Source: Gammaproteobacteria bacterium
GTDB lineage: Bacteria > Pseudomonadota > Gammaproteobacteria > Pseudomonadales > Porticoccaceae
Direction: 5' to 3'
Assembly: GCA_016191205.1 (NCBI GenBank)
Contig: JACPPB010000009.1
Coordinates: 1 to 64,000, forward strand
Length of the DNA stretch: 64,000 nt
A program made the translations under genes and the position numbers. Shown one piece after another: positions 55,364 to 64,000 of this stretch (position 1 is its first letter; each line of letters begins with the position of its first letter). The notes below the pieces were generated by a model, which saw nothing but the letters and a program-made list of their open reading frames with translations, had not been told where the DNA came from and searched no databases.

Positions 55364-55489
55364 GGGTGAACGTCTCCTGTCGTCGCGCCGGGGAATTGAT
55401 GGGCGCCGCGCAAGCGCACGCTGATTCTGCATCACAAAGCGGTCTTGATGCACGCCGTGATGGTTGAAACCCGGTGATGCCGGGACGTC

Positions 55490-55566
55490 TGGTGCCGGAA
55501 AGAGGATTTGAACCTCCGACCAACGCATTACGAATGCGCTGCTCTACCGAGCTGAGCTATTCCGGC
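55490..55566 (-). tRNA. tRNA-Thr (anticodon CGU)
   Basis: On the minus strand the 77 bases fold as a cloverleaf: acceptor GCCGGAA/TTCCGGC, D-arm GCTC..GAGC, anticodon stem GCGCA/TGCGT with loop TTCGTAA (anticodon CGT, so Thr ACG codons), T-arm GGAGG TTCAAAT CCTCT. The 3' CCA is encoded. It lies 12 bases after the dsbA stop, so it is probably transcribed from the cytochrome c4/dsbA side or from an unseen promoter. Confidence 0.96.
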
Positions 55567-55578
55567 GGGAGCGAGAGT

Positions 55579-56262
55579 CTACTTGGCGGTCGCCGCGCTG
55601 TCACTTCCGTGGTGTTTGGCGCGAGCGGCGCGTTCCGCCGCTATCAATTGGTCGACGACAGCGAGCATGGCCTCGTGGCTGCCGGCCTGGCTGGCGGAGA
55701 CCCGGTACTTGCCTTCGACCACGATCTCCGGCGTGCCGGTGATCTTGTAGCCGCGCTGGCGGGCGTCGGCCTGGCCTACGGCACTGCCGACGCCGAAGGA
55801 GTTGAACGTCTTGCTGAAGGCGTCGCCATCCACGCCATGAGCCACGAAGATCTTTTTGATGTCGTCCTCGGTGCCCAGTTTGTCGTGGCCTACGTTCATG
55901 GCATCAAACAATGCCTGGTGGAGGGGATCCAGCACATTGAGTGCTTTGGCGGTGTAGTACGCGCGCGCGTGCAACTCCATGGTGGGATGCCAGATGGCCG
56001 GGCTGCGCACCAGCACCACATCGGCGGGTAGCGTCTTGCTCCATTTTTCCAGCAGGGGCTCGAACGCGTAACAGTGACCGCAGCCATACCAGAACACCTC
56101 GGTGACTTCGATCTTGCTGGCATCGCCGGTACGCACCGGCTCATCAAGCACGGTGTAATGCTTACCGGCGACATAGTCGGCCGCGTTGGCCAGCGTGGCG
56201 GTGAGCACCAGAACCGTTGTCATCAGCGCCTTCAATGCAAGGGTTTTCAACGATGGACCCAC
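55579..56262 (-). CDS. dsbA: Thiol:disulfide interchange protein DsbA
   Basis: Periplasmic oxidant that makes disulfide bonds. The 227 residues have a signal peptide (ALMTTVLVLTATLANA), the active site YGCGHCYAFEP and the cis-Pro loop TGTPEIVV. GTG at 56262 was chosen because AGGGAGG lies 7-8 bases upstream; ATG at 56280 lacks one. It lies about 110 bases after the cytochrome c4 gene, in the cc4-dsbA order seen in Pseudomonas. Confidence 0.93.
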   Translation of the reverse strand: MGPSLKTLALKALMTTVLVLTATLANAADYVAGKHYTVLDEPVRTGDASKIEVTEVFWYGCGHCYAFEPLLEKWSKTLPADVVLVRSPAIWHPTMELHARAYYTAKALNVLDPLHQALFDAMNVGHDKLGTEDDIKKIFVAHGVDGDAFSKTFNSFGVGSAVGQADARQRGYKITGTPEIVVEGKYRVSASQAGSHEAMLAVVDQLIAAERAARAKHHGSDSAATAK

Positions 56263-56371
56263 TGGGGTTACCTCCCTCATTGGTTGGACGGGCGCCGCCC
56301 GCAAGCTGCGCCCACCGTTCGACACGGCACATCCGCCACAGTTGCAGGCGCGTCCGGGGTCTGCCCGATAA

Positions 56372-57013
56372 TTACTTCAGGCCAGCGATGAAATTTGCGA
56401 CCGCGGCGATTTCCTGGTCGGTCATATGGGCGGCGACTCCGCGCATGATGGCGTTTTCATCGTTGCCCCGGGCTCCGGGCCATGCCGCGTCGTGGGCGCC
56501 GTCGCGGAAAGCGCGCAGCTGTTTCGCGAGATATTCGGGGTGTTGCCCGCCCAACGCTGGATAACCGGCGGGGGCGTTGCCATTGCCCACCGGCGAATGA
56601 CAGCCGGTACAGGCCGGCACGCCGGTATCGAGGTTGCCGGCGCGGTAGACGGTGGCGCCCAGGGCCACGGCCTTGGCATCATCTTTTGCGCCCGCCCACT
56701 GGCGCGGCTGGGCGGCAAAATAGGCAGCGATATCGGCGAGATCCTGCGCGTTCAGCTCCTTCAGCAATCCGGACATTTCCGGGACGGTGCGCTGACCGGA
56801 CTGGATGTCGCGCAGTTGCTTGAGCAGATATTTGTCTCCCAGCCCGGCGAGGTTGGGAAAATTCGGGGCCAGACTTGCCCCGCTGACGCCATGGCAACCG
56901 GCACACACGGCAGTTTTACTTTTGCCGGCATTGGCGTCGCCAGCAGCCAGGGTTGCCGGCGCCAGCGCGACCGCCATCGCACCGGCCAGGCACAGAAGCA
57001 TCGCTTTCATCAT
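56372..57013 (-). CDS. Cytochrome c4, di-haem
   Basis: Periplasmic electron carrier between the bc1 complex and terminal oxidases. The 213 residues have a signal peptide (MLLCLAGAMAVALAPATLA) and two haem sites, CAGCH (about 36-40) and CTGCH (about 136-140), each in a cytochrome-c-fold domain with the later Met ligand regions (PEMSGLLKELN and NAIMRGVAAHM). Start is ATG at 57013. Divergent from engB across 223 bases. Confidence 0.94.
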   Translation of the reverse strand: MMKAMLLCLAGAMAVALAPATLAAGDANAGKSKTAVCAGCHGVSGASLAPNFPNLAGLGDKYLLKQLRDIQSGQRTVPEMSGLLKELNAQDLADIAAYFAAQPRQWAGAKDDAKAVALGATVYRAGNLDTGVPACTGCHSPVGNGNAPAGYPALGGQHPEYLAKQLRAFRDGAHDAAWPGARGNDENAIMRGVAAHMTDQEIAAVANFIAGLK

Positions 57014-57236
57014 ATTCTGCTCGCTCGATTTGGCTAGAATGGGCGCCCGTGCGCGTGGGCCGGCGCGACGGGGGCGGAGTATATACCAATCACCGGCGGA
57101 GCTTAACGCGGCGCGCGACGGGACGACGGTCTCAGGCACGCGTCGATGACTATCTTCCTTCCCTCGGGCGGGCGCAACGCGGCACGACCCCGCGCCAGAA
57201 TGACCATCACGCAGACATTTCCCCAGGACCAAAGCC

Positions 57237-57935
57237 ATGTCCAAAGACTCTGGCCGGAGTGCCGACCAGGCCCCGGAAATCCTGCTCGAAGCCTCGGGAG
57301 ACGCGGTTTCGCAGGGGGCTCGCAAGATCGACTACCACCGCGCCGTTTTTCTTAAAAGTGCACCGACGCTCGCGGATTGCCCGCCGGATCAGGGTGTCGA
57401 AGTGGCTTTCGCTGGGCGCTCCAACGCGGGCAAATCAAGCGCGCTCAACGCGCTGACGCGCCAGGGCAAGCTGGCGCGCACCAGCAAGACGCCGGGGCGT
57501 ACCCGGCTGATGAACTTTTTTGCGCTGGCGCCGGGGCAGCGCTTGGTCGATCTGCCCGGTTACGGCTACGCCAAAGTGCCCAAGGCGATGAAGGCCGAGT
57601 GGGACCAGCATCTCGCGCACTACCTGCGAGCGCGCTCCTCGCTGCGCGGGTTGGTGCTGTTGATGGACATCCGTCACCCGCTGCAAACTTTCGATCAACA
57701 CATGCTGGCGTGGGCCGCGGAGGCGGCGCTGCCGGTACATGTACTCCTCACCAAAGCGGACAAACTCAATCGCGGCCCCGCCCAGGCGACGTTGCTGGGG
57801 GTGCGACGCGAGGTTGCCCGGGTGGGCCTCGCGGAGGTCACCGCGCAGACCTTTTCCGCGCAGACGGGACTTGGATTACCGGCGCTCGAGGCACGCTTGT
57901 CGGACTGGCTGGCGGATAGCGCGGACCCGCCTTAG
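57237..57935 (+). CDS. engB: Ribosome biogenesis GTP-binding protein EngB (YihA/YsxC)
   Basis: GTPase needed for 50S assembly. The 232 residues contain G1 [21 protein letters not shown]3 [10 protein letters not shown] and G4 LLTKADKL. The N-terminus has about 35 extra residues relative to the E. coli protein; a later start cannot be ruled out. Its place opposite cytochrome c4-dsbA is conserved in Gammaproteobacteria. The 57014-57236 gap must hold both promoters; I see TATACT on the minus strand (57084-57079) but no firm -35. Confidence 0.93.
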   Translation: MSKDSGRSADQAPEILLEASGDAVSQGARKIDYHRAVFLKSAPTLADCPPDQGVEVAFAGRSNAGKSSALNALTRQGKLARTSKTPGRTRLMNFFALAPGQRLVDLPGYGYAKVPKAMKAEWDQHLAHYLRARSSLRGLVLLMDIRHPLQTFDQHMLAWAAEAALPVHVLLTKADKLNRGPAQATLLGVRREVARVGLAEVTAQTFSAQTGLGLPALEARLSDWLADSADPP

Positions 57936-58060
57936 CGGACCGCAGAAAATCTGCTGCGGCAGCCATCTGTGCTGTTGCGCGGTGCTCGAGTCGATAAGTG
58001 TCGGTAGGTTGTGCCCTGCACCTGGCATTGGCTTTTCACCGCGACGTTTTTAACAGTCTG

Positions 58061-60712
58061 TCAGGCTGTTGGCGAGCAGGTACGCCGGCGCACCGCAAAA
58101 TTTTCCTGACGCAGTTTTATCAGGATTGCCGACGCGCGCTCCGCATCTCCAACCCGTACCAGCGCGTGCAGTATGCGCGCAAGCTTTTCGAGCTCACCCA
58201 GGCGATAGACCGCGACGATACCGGCCAACTGATGGCAAGCCTCGCGGGCGCTGCCGAGATCGGCGTCGGCCAGGAAATCATGGGTGCGGGACACCAGGCG
58301 TTCGATCTCGTCGAAATAGGGTTCTTTGGGCATGGTGTCGCCACTGCCGAACCACTCGGCGACGAGCGTACCCGTGCGCCCCGACAGTTGCAGCAACGCC
58401 TCCAGCAGTTGGCGTTCGTCGTAGGGTTTGCCCAGAACACGCGCTACCCGCACCCGGCCGAGCTCGCGCCCTTCATCGAGGAGTTGGTCGGCGGTAAGCA
58501 CCACGACCGGCGTTGCCGCATTGAGCATTCCAGGCTGCTGGATTTGCAGCAACGCGCCAACGCCGGTGATCTCCGGCATGTGAATGTCCATGAGAATGAC
58601 GTCGAATTTCTGTTCCCCGCAGGCGGCAATGGCCCCAAGCCCGTCCGGAACCGCCCGATGAGTGCAGCCGGTGCGTTCCAGCAGGGTAGTGAGCAGCAGG
58701 CGGCTGAAATCATTGTCTTCCGCCACCAACACCTGAATCCCGCTCAGGTCCGCATGCCCGGGTGAGCGCACGACGGTATCGGTCAACGCGGCCACAAAGT
58801 CCCGGATACCGGCAGGCTTGCCAAGCCAGTGAACGTTGGGGTGATTATCGATGAGATCCCTGGGGATGGTTTCGTGCAGGGTGCGCAGGGGCAGTTGCAC
58901 GATGATCGGGCAGCGCAGCTCTTCAAGGACGTGACGCAGGGACATCAGCTGGCGTTCCGGTGGTTCGCCAAGTGACCAGTTGATCACCAGCGCGGCAGGG
59001 GTGGTGTCGGTCATGGCGTCGATCAGGTCATCGAAGGTGGCCAGCATGTGCGCATCGTCGAACAGGCGCTGCAACAGGGACCGGGCGCTGTTGCGTCCGA
59101 GCGCGTCGGTGTCATAGACCAGCACCTGGCCGGCGTGTTGCGGCGATGTTGCGGCGGACTGCCACTGCAAGGGCAAACTGACCCTGAAGTCGCTGCCGGC
59201 GTCCGGATTGCTGCTCAGCTCAATGGTCCCGCCCAGCAACTCCACATGACGGCGCGCGATGGCGAGGCCGAGTCCGGTGCCCCCGAAGCGACGGGCGATG
59301 CTGGTGTCCGCCTGCACGAAGGCCGCGAAAATCTGCTGTTGCTGGTCGGGCTCGATGCCGACCCCGGTGTCGCTCACGGTGATGGAGAAGTCGCCCGCCG
59401 GGCCCAGGCCGCAGAGCACCAGCACATGGCCGCGGGGAGTGAATTTCACCGCATTGCCCACCAGGTTGGCGAGAATCTGGCGCAGCCACCTGGCGTGGCC
59501 GAAAGCATGTGCGGGGACGGCAGGGTGGATGTCCAGATAGACTTCGACGCCCTTGGCGTGCGCCGCCGGCGCCAGCAGGCGGACGCAATCCTCGATGCAT
59601 TCCAGCACATCAAAAGGTTCCGCACGGCTGCTTTCGGCGCCAACCTGAAGTTTGGTGAACTCGAGAATGTCGTCGATCATCGCCAGCAGCGACACGGATG
59701 CCTGGTCGATGATGTGGCAATAATTGCGGTCGGCGGCGTTCTGCAGATCGCGTTCCAGCAGGCGCACGAAGCCCTGGATCGATGTCAGCGGGGTACGCAG
59801 TTCGTGGCTCATCCGCGCCAGGAAGTCGGTCTTGGCACGATTGGCCGTTTCCGCGCGTTCTCCGGCGATTTCCAGCTCCTGGTTCTTGGCCCGCAACTCG
59901 TCGAGCGTCCGGGAGAGGTCCCGGGTAGCCTGCGCAACCTGCTGCTGGAGATCGAGCTGACTGCGTTCAACCGAATCGGCAAGATGGTTTATGCCGGCAG
60001 CCAGGTGGGCGAGTTCATCGCGCGTGGTGGTTCGCGCGCGCGCGGCGAGATTTCCTTGCCGCAGCCGTATCACGGTGTTGGTGAGGTCGCGAATGGGGGT
60101 GACGACGGAGCGCGATAACACCAATGCCATCAGCAGCGCGGTCCCCAGTACGCCGGCACCGATGCCGATGCTGCTCACCACGGTGGCGTGCTGGGCGCGG
60201 CGCGCCTCCGTGAGATCCATGGCGATCACCACCCAACCGAGCGGAGCGCGGGGCGGCCCGGCAGTGGTGGCCGGATAGTCGTCCACCTCCACGGGGACCG
60301 CATAGACGCCGCGCTCCAGGATCAGCACGTCACGCATTTCACGCGCCGCCGTGCCCAGGGGTTGCGTCAGATCCAGGTCCGGGCCGGGAGCCGGAAAGGC
60401 AGTGCTGGAGACCATGACCCGGCGCTGCCGGTCGAGGAAAATGACACCGCGAATGCCGGGAACCGCCGCGATGGACTCCGCCATGGCTTTGAGCTGCGCA
60501 AGATTGCTCGAATAAAGGGCGAAATCCACCGTATGGGACAAGTAATCGATCATGCGTGCGCCGGACTCCTCCACCTTGCGCAGGATGTCGCCGTGCCGGC
60601 CATGGATGCTGTAGGCGGTCAGCAACGCGGTAATCAGGAGCAACGGCAGGGAGCCGATCAGCAGCAAGCGCAGCTGCAGGTTGCGGCGAATGTCGAGCGC
60701 GGAAAACTTCAT
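58061..60712 (-). CDS. BarA-like tripartite hybrid sensor histidine kinase
   Basis: Inner-membrane sensor of 883 residues. In order: TM1 (LLLIGSLPLLLITALLTAY, about 15-34), a periplasmic domain of about 140 residues, TM2 (GAGVLGTALLMALVL), HAMP and coiled coil, HisKA (FLARMSHELRTPLTS), ATPase (NLVGNAVKFT, VSDTGVGIEPD, GGTGLGLAIA), a receiver-like domain without a clear phospho-acceptor, a full receiver (ILMDIHMPEITG) and a C-terminal Hpt domain (ACHQLAGI). The layout is that of BarA, which signals to a UvrY/GacA regulator. No such regulator is adjacent. It overlaps the upstream binding-protein gene by four bases. Confidence 0.9.
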   Translation of the reverse strand: MKFSALDIRRNLQLRLLLIGSLPLLLITALLTAYSIHGRHGDILRKVEESGARMIDYLSHTVDFALYSSNLAQLKAMAESIAAVPGIRGVIFLDRQRRVMVSSTAFPAPGPDLDLTQPLGTAAREMRDVLILERGVYAVPVEVDDYPATTAGPPRAPLGWVVIAMDLTEARRAQHATVVSSIGIGAGVLGTALLMALVLSRSVVTPIRDLTNTVIRLRQGNLAARARTTTRDELAHLAAGINHLADSVERSQLDLQQQVAQATRDLSRTLDELRAKNQELEIAGERAETANRAKTDFLARMSHELRTPLTSIQGFVRLLERDLQNAADRNYCHIIDQASVSLLAMIDDILEFTKLQVGAESSRAEPFDVLECIEDCVRLLAPAAHAKGVEVYLDIHPAVPAHAFGHARWLRQILANLVGNAVKFTPRGHVLVLCGLGPAGDFSITVSDTGVGIEPDQQQQIFAAFVQADTSIARRFGGTGLGLAIARRHVELLGGTIELSSNPDAGSDFRVSLPLQWQSAATSPQHAGQVLVYDTDALGRNSARSLLQRLFDDAHMLATFDDLIDAMTDTTPAALVINWSLGEPPERQLMSLRHVLEELRCPIIVQLPLRTLHETIPRDLIDNHPNVHWLGKPAGIRDFVAALTDTVVRSPGHADLSGIQVLVAEDNDFSRLLLTTLLERTGCTHRAVPDGLGAIAACGEQKFDVILMDIHMPEITGVGALLQIQQPGMLNAATPVVVLTADQLLDEGRELGRVRVARVLGKPYDERQLLEALLQLSGRTGTLVAEWFGSGDTMPKEPYFDEIERLVSRTHDFLADADLGSAREACHQLAGIVAVYRLGELEKLARILHALVRVGDAERASAILIKLRQENFAVRRRTCSPTA

Positions 60713-61656
60713 GGCTGCTCCCGCAGGGCGGCGGCATATCGGGACTCCAGCACGGCGGCGACCGGCAAGGCAATGCCGAGGGCGTTGGCCACGGTGGCGT
60801 TGGTGGTCAAGGTGTAATACCGCGGCGGTTGCAAGCCGGGCGGAAACAGCCCGTGCACCAGCCGTTCGGTGACGAGTTCGGCGCCCTGCTGGCCGATATT
60901 CTCAGGGGACGAATACACCGATGCCAAAGCGCCGGCATCGGTGTAGGCGCGGGAAAAACCGATGACCGGAATCCTGGCGCGAAAACTCAATTGCAGTAGC
61001 CAGTTGGCGACCGCGCGATTGAAATCGGCGCTATCGGGTAAAACCACCACCACCTGCGCGGCCTTGATCAGTGGCGAGAGTCTGGCGATCGGGTTGTCGT
61101 CGGGTTTGAGAACGTCGATCAGCGGCTTGAAACCAAGCGCGGTGGCCCCGCCTTCGAGAGCGGCGTCATGCTTGCGGGAAAGCGGCCCCAGCACCGCGGA
61201 CAGGGTGCGCGCCTCTGGCATCAGCAAGCGCGCCAACTGCAGCAGACGCTGCGGCGGCTGGTCGAGTGCCACCGCAGTGTTGTTGCCGAGCCCGGGGTCC
61301 CGCGCGCATTGTTCGCGCCAGAAATCGCTGGTGACGAACAGATGCAGGGCGGGTCGGTCGGGATAGCGGGCGCGCAGGTCGGTCAACGCCTGCGCGCCGA
61401 TGCTGACCAGGATGTCTTCCTCAGGCCAGTTCCCGGTCTGGGTGTGAACGCTGACGACCGTCTCGGGCGTGAGCAGTCGGAGGTGGTGCTGGAGACTGTC
61501 CGCTGTCGCTTGGTAATACGGCATATCTCCCGCAAGCAGCAGACGGACCGTGGCGTCCGCCTGGAATGGCGCGCCGCAGCACAGGAACAGCAGCAGAAAC
61601 GACCACGCAGTGCGCAATCGGTGGCGTCCTCCCCTGCTGTAGCCGGTCTCTCTCAC
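60709..61656 (-). CDS. Periplasmic ABC-type substrate-binding protein (PF04392-like)
   Basis: A 315-residue exported protein with a signal peptide (AWSFLLLFLCCGAPFQADA) and a type I periplasmic binding fold: ILVSIGAQALTDLRARYPDRPALHLFVTS, VVVVLPDSADFNRAV, RIPVIGFSRAYTDAGALASVYSSPENIGQQGAEL. No permease or ATPase genes accompany it. Its four-base overlap with the hybrid kinase suggests it binds a ligand for that sensor rather than feeding a transporter. Ligand unknown. Confidence 0.82.
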   Translation of the reverse strand: MRETGYSRGGRHRLRTAWSFLLLFLCCGAPFQADATVRLLLAGDMPYYQATADSLQHHLRLLTPETVVSVHTQTGNWPEEDILVSIGAQALTDLRARYPDRPALHLFVTSDFWREQCARDPGLGNNTAVALDQPPQRLLQLARLLMPEARTLSAVLGPLSRKHDAALEGGATALGFKPLIDVLKPDDNPIARLSPLIKAAQVVVVLPDSADFNRAVANWLLQLSFRARIPVIGFSRAYTDAGALASVYSSPENIGQQGAELVTERLVHGLFPPGLQPPRYYTLTTNATVANALGIALPVAAVLESRYAAALREQP

Positions 61657-61719
61657 TAACCGAACTCCCTGTCCATGGGCTTTTGCCCGTGCATCCAGGC
61701 CGCTGTCGTCTACTCCGGA

Positions 61720-63786
61720 TCAATCGGGAAAATCCAACCGGGCGCGCAGATAAACCGCCGTGTCGAACCTGTTTTCCTGGTTGAACTCGGAATAATCCTG
61801 CCCGAGATTCTGCGCCACCAATTGCAGGTCGCCTTTGCTCGCACCCGCCTTGAAATGCCATGTGGCTTGGGCATCGACCCGGGTAAATCCGTTGATCGGG
61901 TTCCCGTTGCGCCAATCCACCGCGCTTTGCGCGTAAACAAAAACGCCAAAATCGAGCGCGTCCGACCACCGATGGTTGACCAGTAGACCACCGGAATGGC
62001 GTGGAGTGCCACCGTCAAAACTCCGGTACTGGATAACCGGGTCGAAGCGGGCTATGCGCCGACTGTTGATGTCCTGATTGGCATAGTGCAGGCGGAACCA
62101 GGTGCGGGGCGACAGATGATAGGTGATTTGAGTTTCGACGCCGGCGGTGTTCCAGCGGGCGACGTTGTCGCGCACCAGGCGTTCGTTGTCGAAAAAAGGT
62201 GGCAGGGCCGTGATGCTTTCGCGGTAGTCGTCCAGCCCGTCGCGGACCTGCTCGCGAAACAGCTTGATATCGAAGTCGATCCCCTGCGCGGGAAGGCGGG
62301 CCAGGTAGGCCAGCTCCAGGCTGTTGATGCGTTCGGCGCCGAGGTTTGCCGCCACCCGACGCTGATCGTCGGTGATCACGTCGCCCAGGCGGAAAACCTG
62401 GCGTTCGTCGGCTTCCGTGATCGAAGGCGCGCGCTGACCTCGCGCGTTGCTCAGGCGCAGGGTATGGTCCGGATGGATGAGGTAGTTGAACGACACGCGC
62501 GGCGATACCAGCGTACCGATCGGGGTTTTTTCCAGCATCGCCCCGGTGGAGATAGTCAGGTCCGTGGTCGGCAGCCATTCGCTCTGGGCAAACAGGCGCA
62601 GGCGTTGCTCATCGTGCGTGGCGCCATCGTCAAATAAGAACCGGCTTTCGACGCCATCCCAGCGCGTCCCTACACCCCACACGCCAGTCAGCGAGTCGCA
62701 CAACCGTATCCGCTGCACCGCTTCGAGGTCGTAACGTTCCGATACGATGGTGTGAAAACCCTGTACCGAGTGCTGGTCCGGAATACCCAGCAGCAGCGGT
62801 ACAAGAGCAGGGCTCACTCCGAGCAACGCGGAAATCGGGCCCAGATCGCGTACGCCATAAGTGCGCAAATAGTTGTGGTACAGGGTCAACTCGAAATCGC
62901 TGGTGTCGGACAGTTGATGCCCCCAGCCAACGCGCTGGTGCTGGCCGTAGTAACGCACCGGCAGATATTCGTCCAGCCGGTCGGCATCCCCGAATACGGT
63001 GTCCTGGCGGCTGAAGCCGCCATCGAAACTGAGCGTATCGGCGAGGCTCGGGGTGTAGGTGGAGCGTAGCCCAAGGTTCCAGGTTTCGGCGCCGTCGTCG
63101 GGACCGGCGGCGTTGAAGTTTGGAAAGCCGTCGTTGTGGTCGAAGCCCAGGGACACGCGATAATTGAAATCCTCGATCTGGTCGCTGTGACGCACCCCCA
63201 CTTGCTGGGTGCCCCGATCGCCCGTGGTCGCGCGGACACGGGTGCCCCGATCCTGGACTGCCGACCGGGTGATGATGTTGACCGCGCCTGCAAAGGCGTT
63301 GGATCCGTGCGCCGCGGCACTGGGGCCGCGCACGATCTCGATGCGGTCGATGTCGTCGAGGTCGATGCCCAGCGCGCCCCAGACCACGGTGGACTGGACC
63401 GGGTCGTACACCGAGCGGCCGTCCACCATGACTTCGAGGTGGTTGGGCAGTTCGCGGCCCTGGCCGTGGTAATCGATGCCGAAGCGATTGGCGTTGGGTG
63501 CGTAGGCCTGGAATCCCGGCACTAACCGGAACACATCCACCCAGTTCATGGCGCCCGCGGCCCGCAGCATGTCGGCGGTGATCACGGTGACGCTGGCGGG
63601 AGCCCGGGCGGCGGTCTGCGGGAGGCGGCTCGCTACGGTCTGGAGTGGAATCTCGCCCAACAGATCGCCTTCACTGAGGGTGTCGGAGTGGGCTGGCGCG
63701 GCACCGCCCGTCATTGCCAACCATCCGATGGTCGCAGACAGGATGCGGATACCCTTTGGGAGCGCATTTTTAAGCTGTTGCAACAC
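61720..63786 (-). CDS. TonB-dependent outer-membrane receptor
   Basis: A 688-residue receptor: signal peptide (GIRILSATIGWLAMTGGAAPAHS), plug domain (ASVTVITADMLRAAGAMNWVDVFRLVPGFQ; motifs VMVDGRSVYDPV, IDRIEIVRGPSAAAHGSNAFAGAVNIIT) and a 22-strand barrel ending YLRARLDFPD. The GTG at 63786 was chosen because AAGGA lies upstream and a standard signal peptide follows; ATG at 63828 has no ribosome site. It heads a three-gene run with the binding protein (63 bases downstream) and the hybrid kinase. The substrate cannot be told from sequence. Confidence 0.9.
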   Translation of the reverse strand: MLQQLKNALPKGIRILSATIGWLAMTGGAAPAHSDTLSEGDLLGEIPLQTVASRLPQTAARAPASVTVITADMLRAAGAMNWVDVFRLVPGFQAYAPNANRFGIDYHGQGRELPNHLEVMVDGRSVYDPVQSTVVWGALGIDLDDIDRIEIVRGPSAAAHGSNAFAGAVNIITRSAVQDRGTRVRATTGDRGTQQVGVRHSDQIEDFNYRVSLGFDHNDGFPNFNAAGPDDGAETWNLGLRSTYTPSLADTLSFDGGFSRQDTVFGDADRLDEYLPVRYYGQHQRVGWGHQLSDTSDFELTLYHNYLRTYGVRDLGPISALLGVSPALVPLLLGIPDQHSVQGFHTIVSERYDLEAVQRIRLCDSLTGVWGVGTRWDGVESRFLFDDGATHDEQRLRLFAQSEWLPTTDLTISTGAMLEKTPIGTLVSPRVSFNYLIHPDHTLRLSNARGQRAPSITEADERQVFRLGDVITDDQRRVAANLGAERINSLELAYLARLPAQGIDFDIKLFREQVRDGLDDYRESITALPPFFDNERLVRDNVARWNTAGVETQITYHLSPRTWFRLHYANQDINSRRIARFDPVIQYRSFDGGTPRHSGGLLVNHRWSDALDFGVFVYAQSAVDWRNGNPINGFTRVDAQATWHFKAGASKGDLQLVAQNLGQDYSEFNQENRFDTAVYLRARLDFPD

Positions 63787-64000
63787 TCTGCTGTCCTTGC
63801 ACGGCAGGCGGAAACCAAAGTGCAGCATTGTAGCGGCGGACTGTCGCTTTGCCAGCCAAGGGCTTTTGGAGGCGGCGGTTTGGCTGACAGCCCTGGCGTC
63901 GGCGTGTACCATTCCGGTCGCTCCACCGCCTCCGGTCAGCGTGGTCGTGACGGCGACCCGCTGCGCCATCGCGAGCGGCGCTCATGCGGTCGTGACCGGG
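63787..64000. other. Region upstream of the TonB receptor, no gene seen
   Basis: 214 bases to the window edge. I see no convincing gene, promoter or Pho-type repeat here. Confidence 0.4.

Noticed and set aside
61677-61693. GGGC-TTTT-GCCC hairpin between the TonB receptor and the binding protein
   Set aside because: Short stem and no T-run; too weak for a terminator, although it could affect mRNA stability.

Overview
This window is a chromosomal segment around the replication origin of a GC-rich gammaproteobacterium. The gene order closely follows the Pseudomonas-type origin region: glyQ-glyS-gmhB-plsC, then gyrB-recF-dnaN-dnaA, then mnmE/yidC/yidD/rnpA/rpmH, then mnmG-rsmG-parA-parB, the nine-gene atp operon, and glmU-glmS. 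The neighbourhoods ubiC-ubiA-phoB-phoR, pstSCAB-phoU and engB/cytochrome c4/dsbA are also typical of that class. I cannot name a genus from the sequence. I see no insertion sequence, prophage, integron or CRISPR array; almost everything is core genome.

Layout. 1-16.9 kb: the 3' end of a prolyl aminopeptidase gene, dtd, uvrD, an RpiR-type regulator, a secreted beta-helix protein with an IPTL-CTERM tail, a small DUF442 phosphatase, mscL, an LplT-like transporter, a crotonase, an LpxR-like outer-membrane protein, ubiC, ubiA, phoB, phoR, a FemAB-like acyltransferase, a DUF938 methyltransferase and an M48 lipoprotein protease. 16.9-22.4 kb: the phosphate uptake operon pstS-pstC-pstA-pstB-phoU, on the minus strand. 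PhoB-type operators (7-nt half-sites every 11 nt) lie in front of both phoB and pstS, and a hairpin terminator lies between pstS and pstC. 22.5-27 kb: glyQS, gmhB, plsC and an Arg-rich 51-residue ORF. 27.1-33.4 kb: gyrB, recF, dnaN, dnaA, with two parS sites inside recF. 33.4-37.9 kb: two intergenic regions flank a five-gene block (mnmE, yidC, yidD, rnpA, rpmH) that is inverted relative to the usual arrangement. 37.9-52.6 kb: mnmG, rsmG, parAB, atpIBEFHAGDC, glmUS. 52.7-64 kb: an ABC-F protein, an L,D-transpeptidase-like protein, tRNA-Thr(CGU), dsbA, cytochrome c4, engB, and a three-gene set of a BarA-like hybrid kinase, a periplasmic binding protein and a TonB-dependent receptor.

How the parts fit. 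The dnaA-side intergenic region carries two perfect DnaA boxes, one near-match and an AT-rich stretch, so it is the best oriC candidate. ParA, ParB and the two parS sites form the matching segregation system. PhoBR controls the pst operon and probably itself. The atp operon has a good sigma70-type promoter before atpI and a terminator after atpC, and it leads into the UDP-GlcNAc genes.

The least ordinary features are: the inverted rpmH-mnmE block with a second AT-rich region at its other end; a yidC reading frame broken by an out-of-frame deletion; the IPTL-CTERM surface protein; the receptor/binding protein/hybrid kinase set at the right end; the uncharacterised Arg-rich small ORF; and an LpxR homologue whose stop codon overlaps the ubiC start. 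I found no clear new defence or mobile system.
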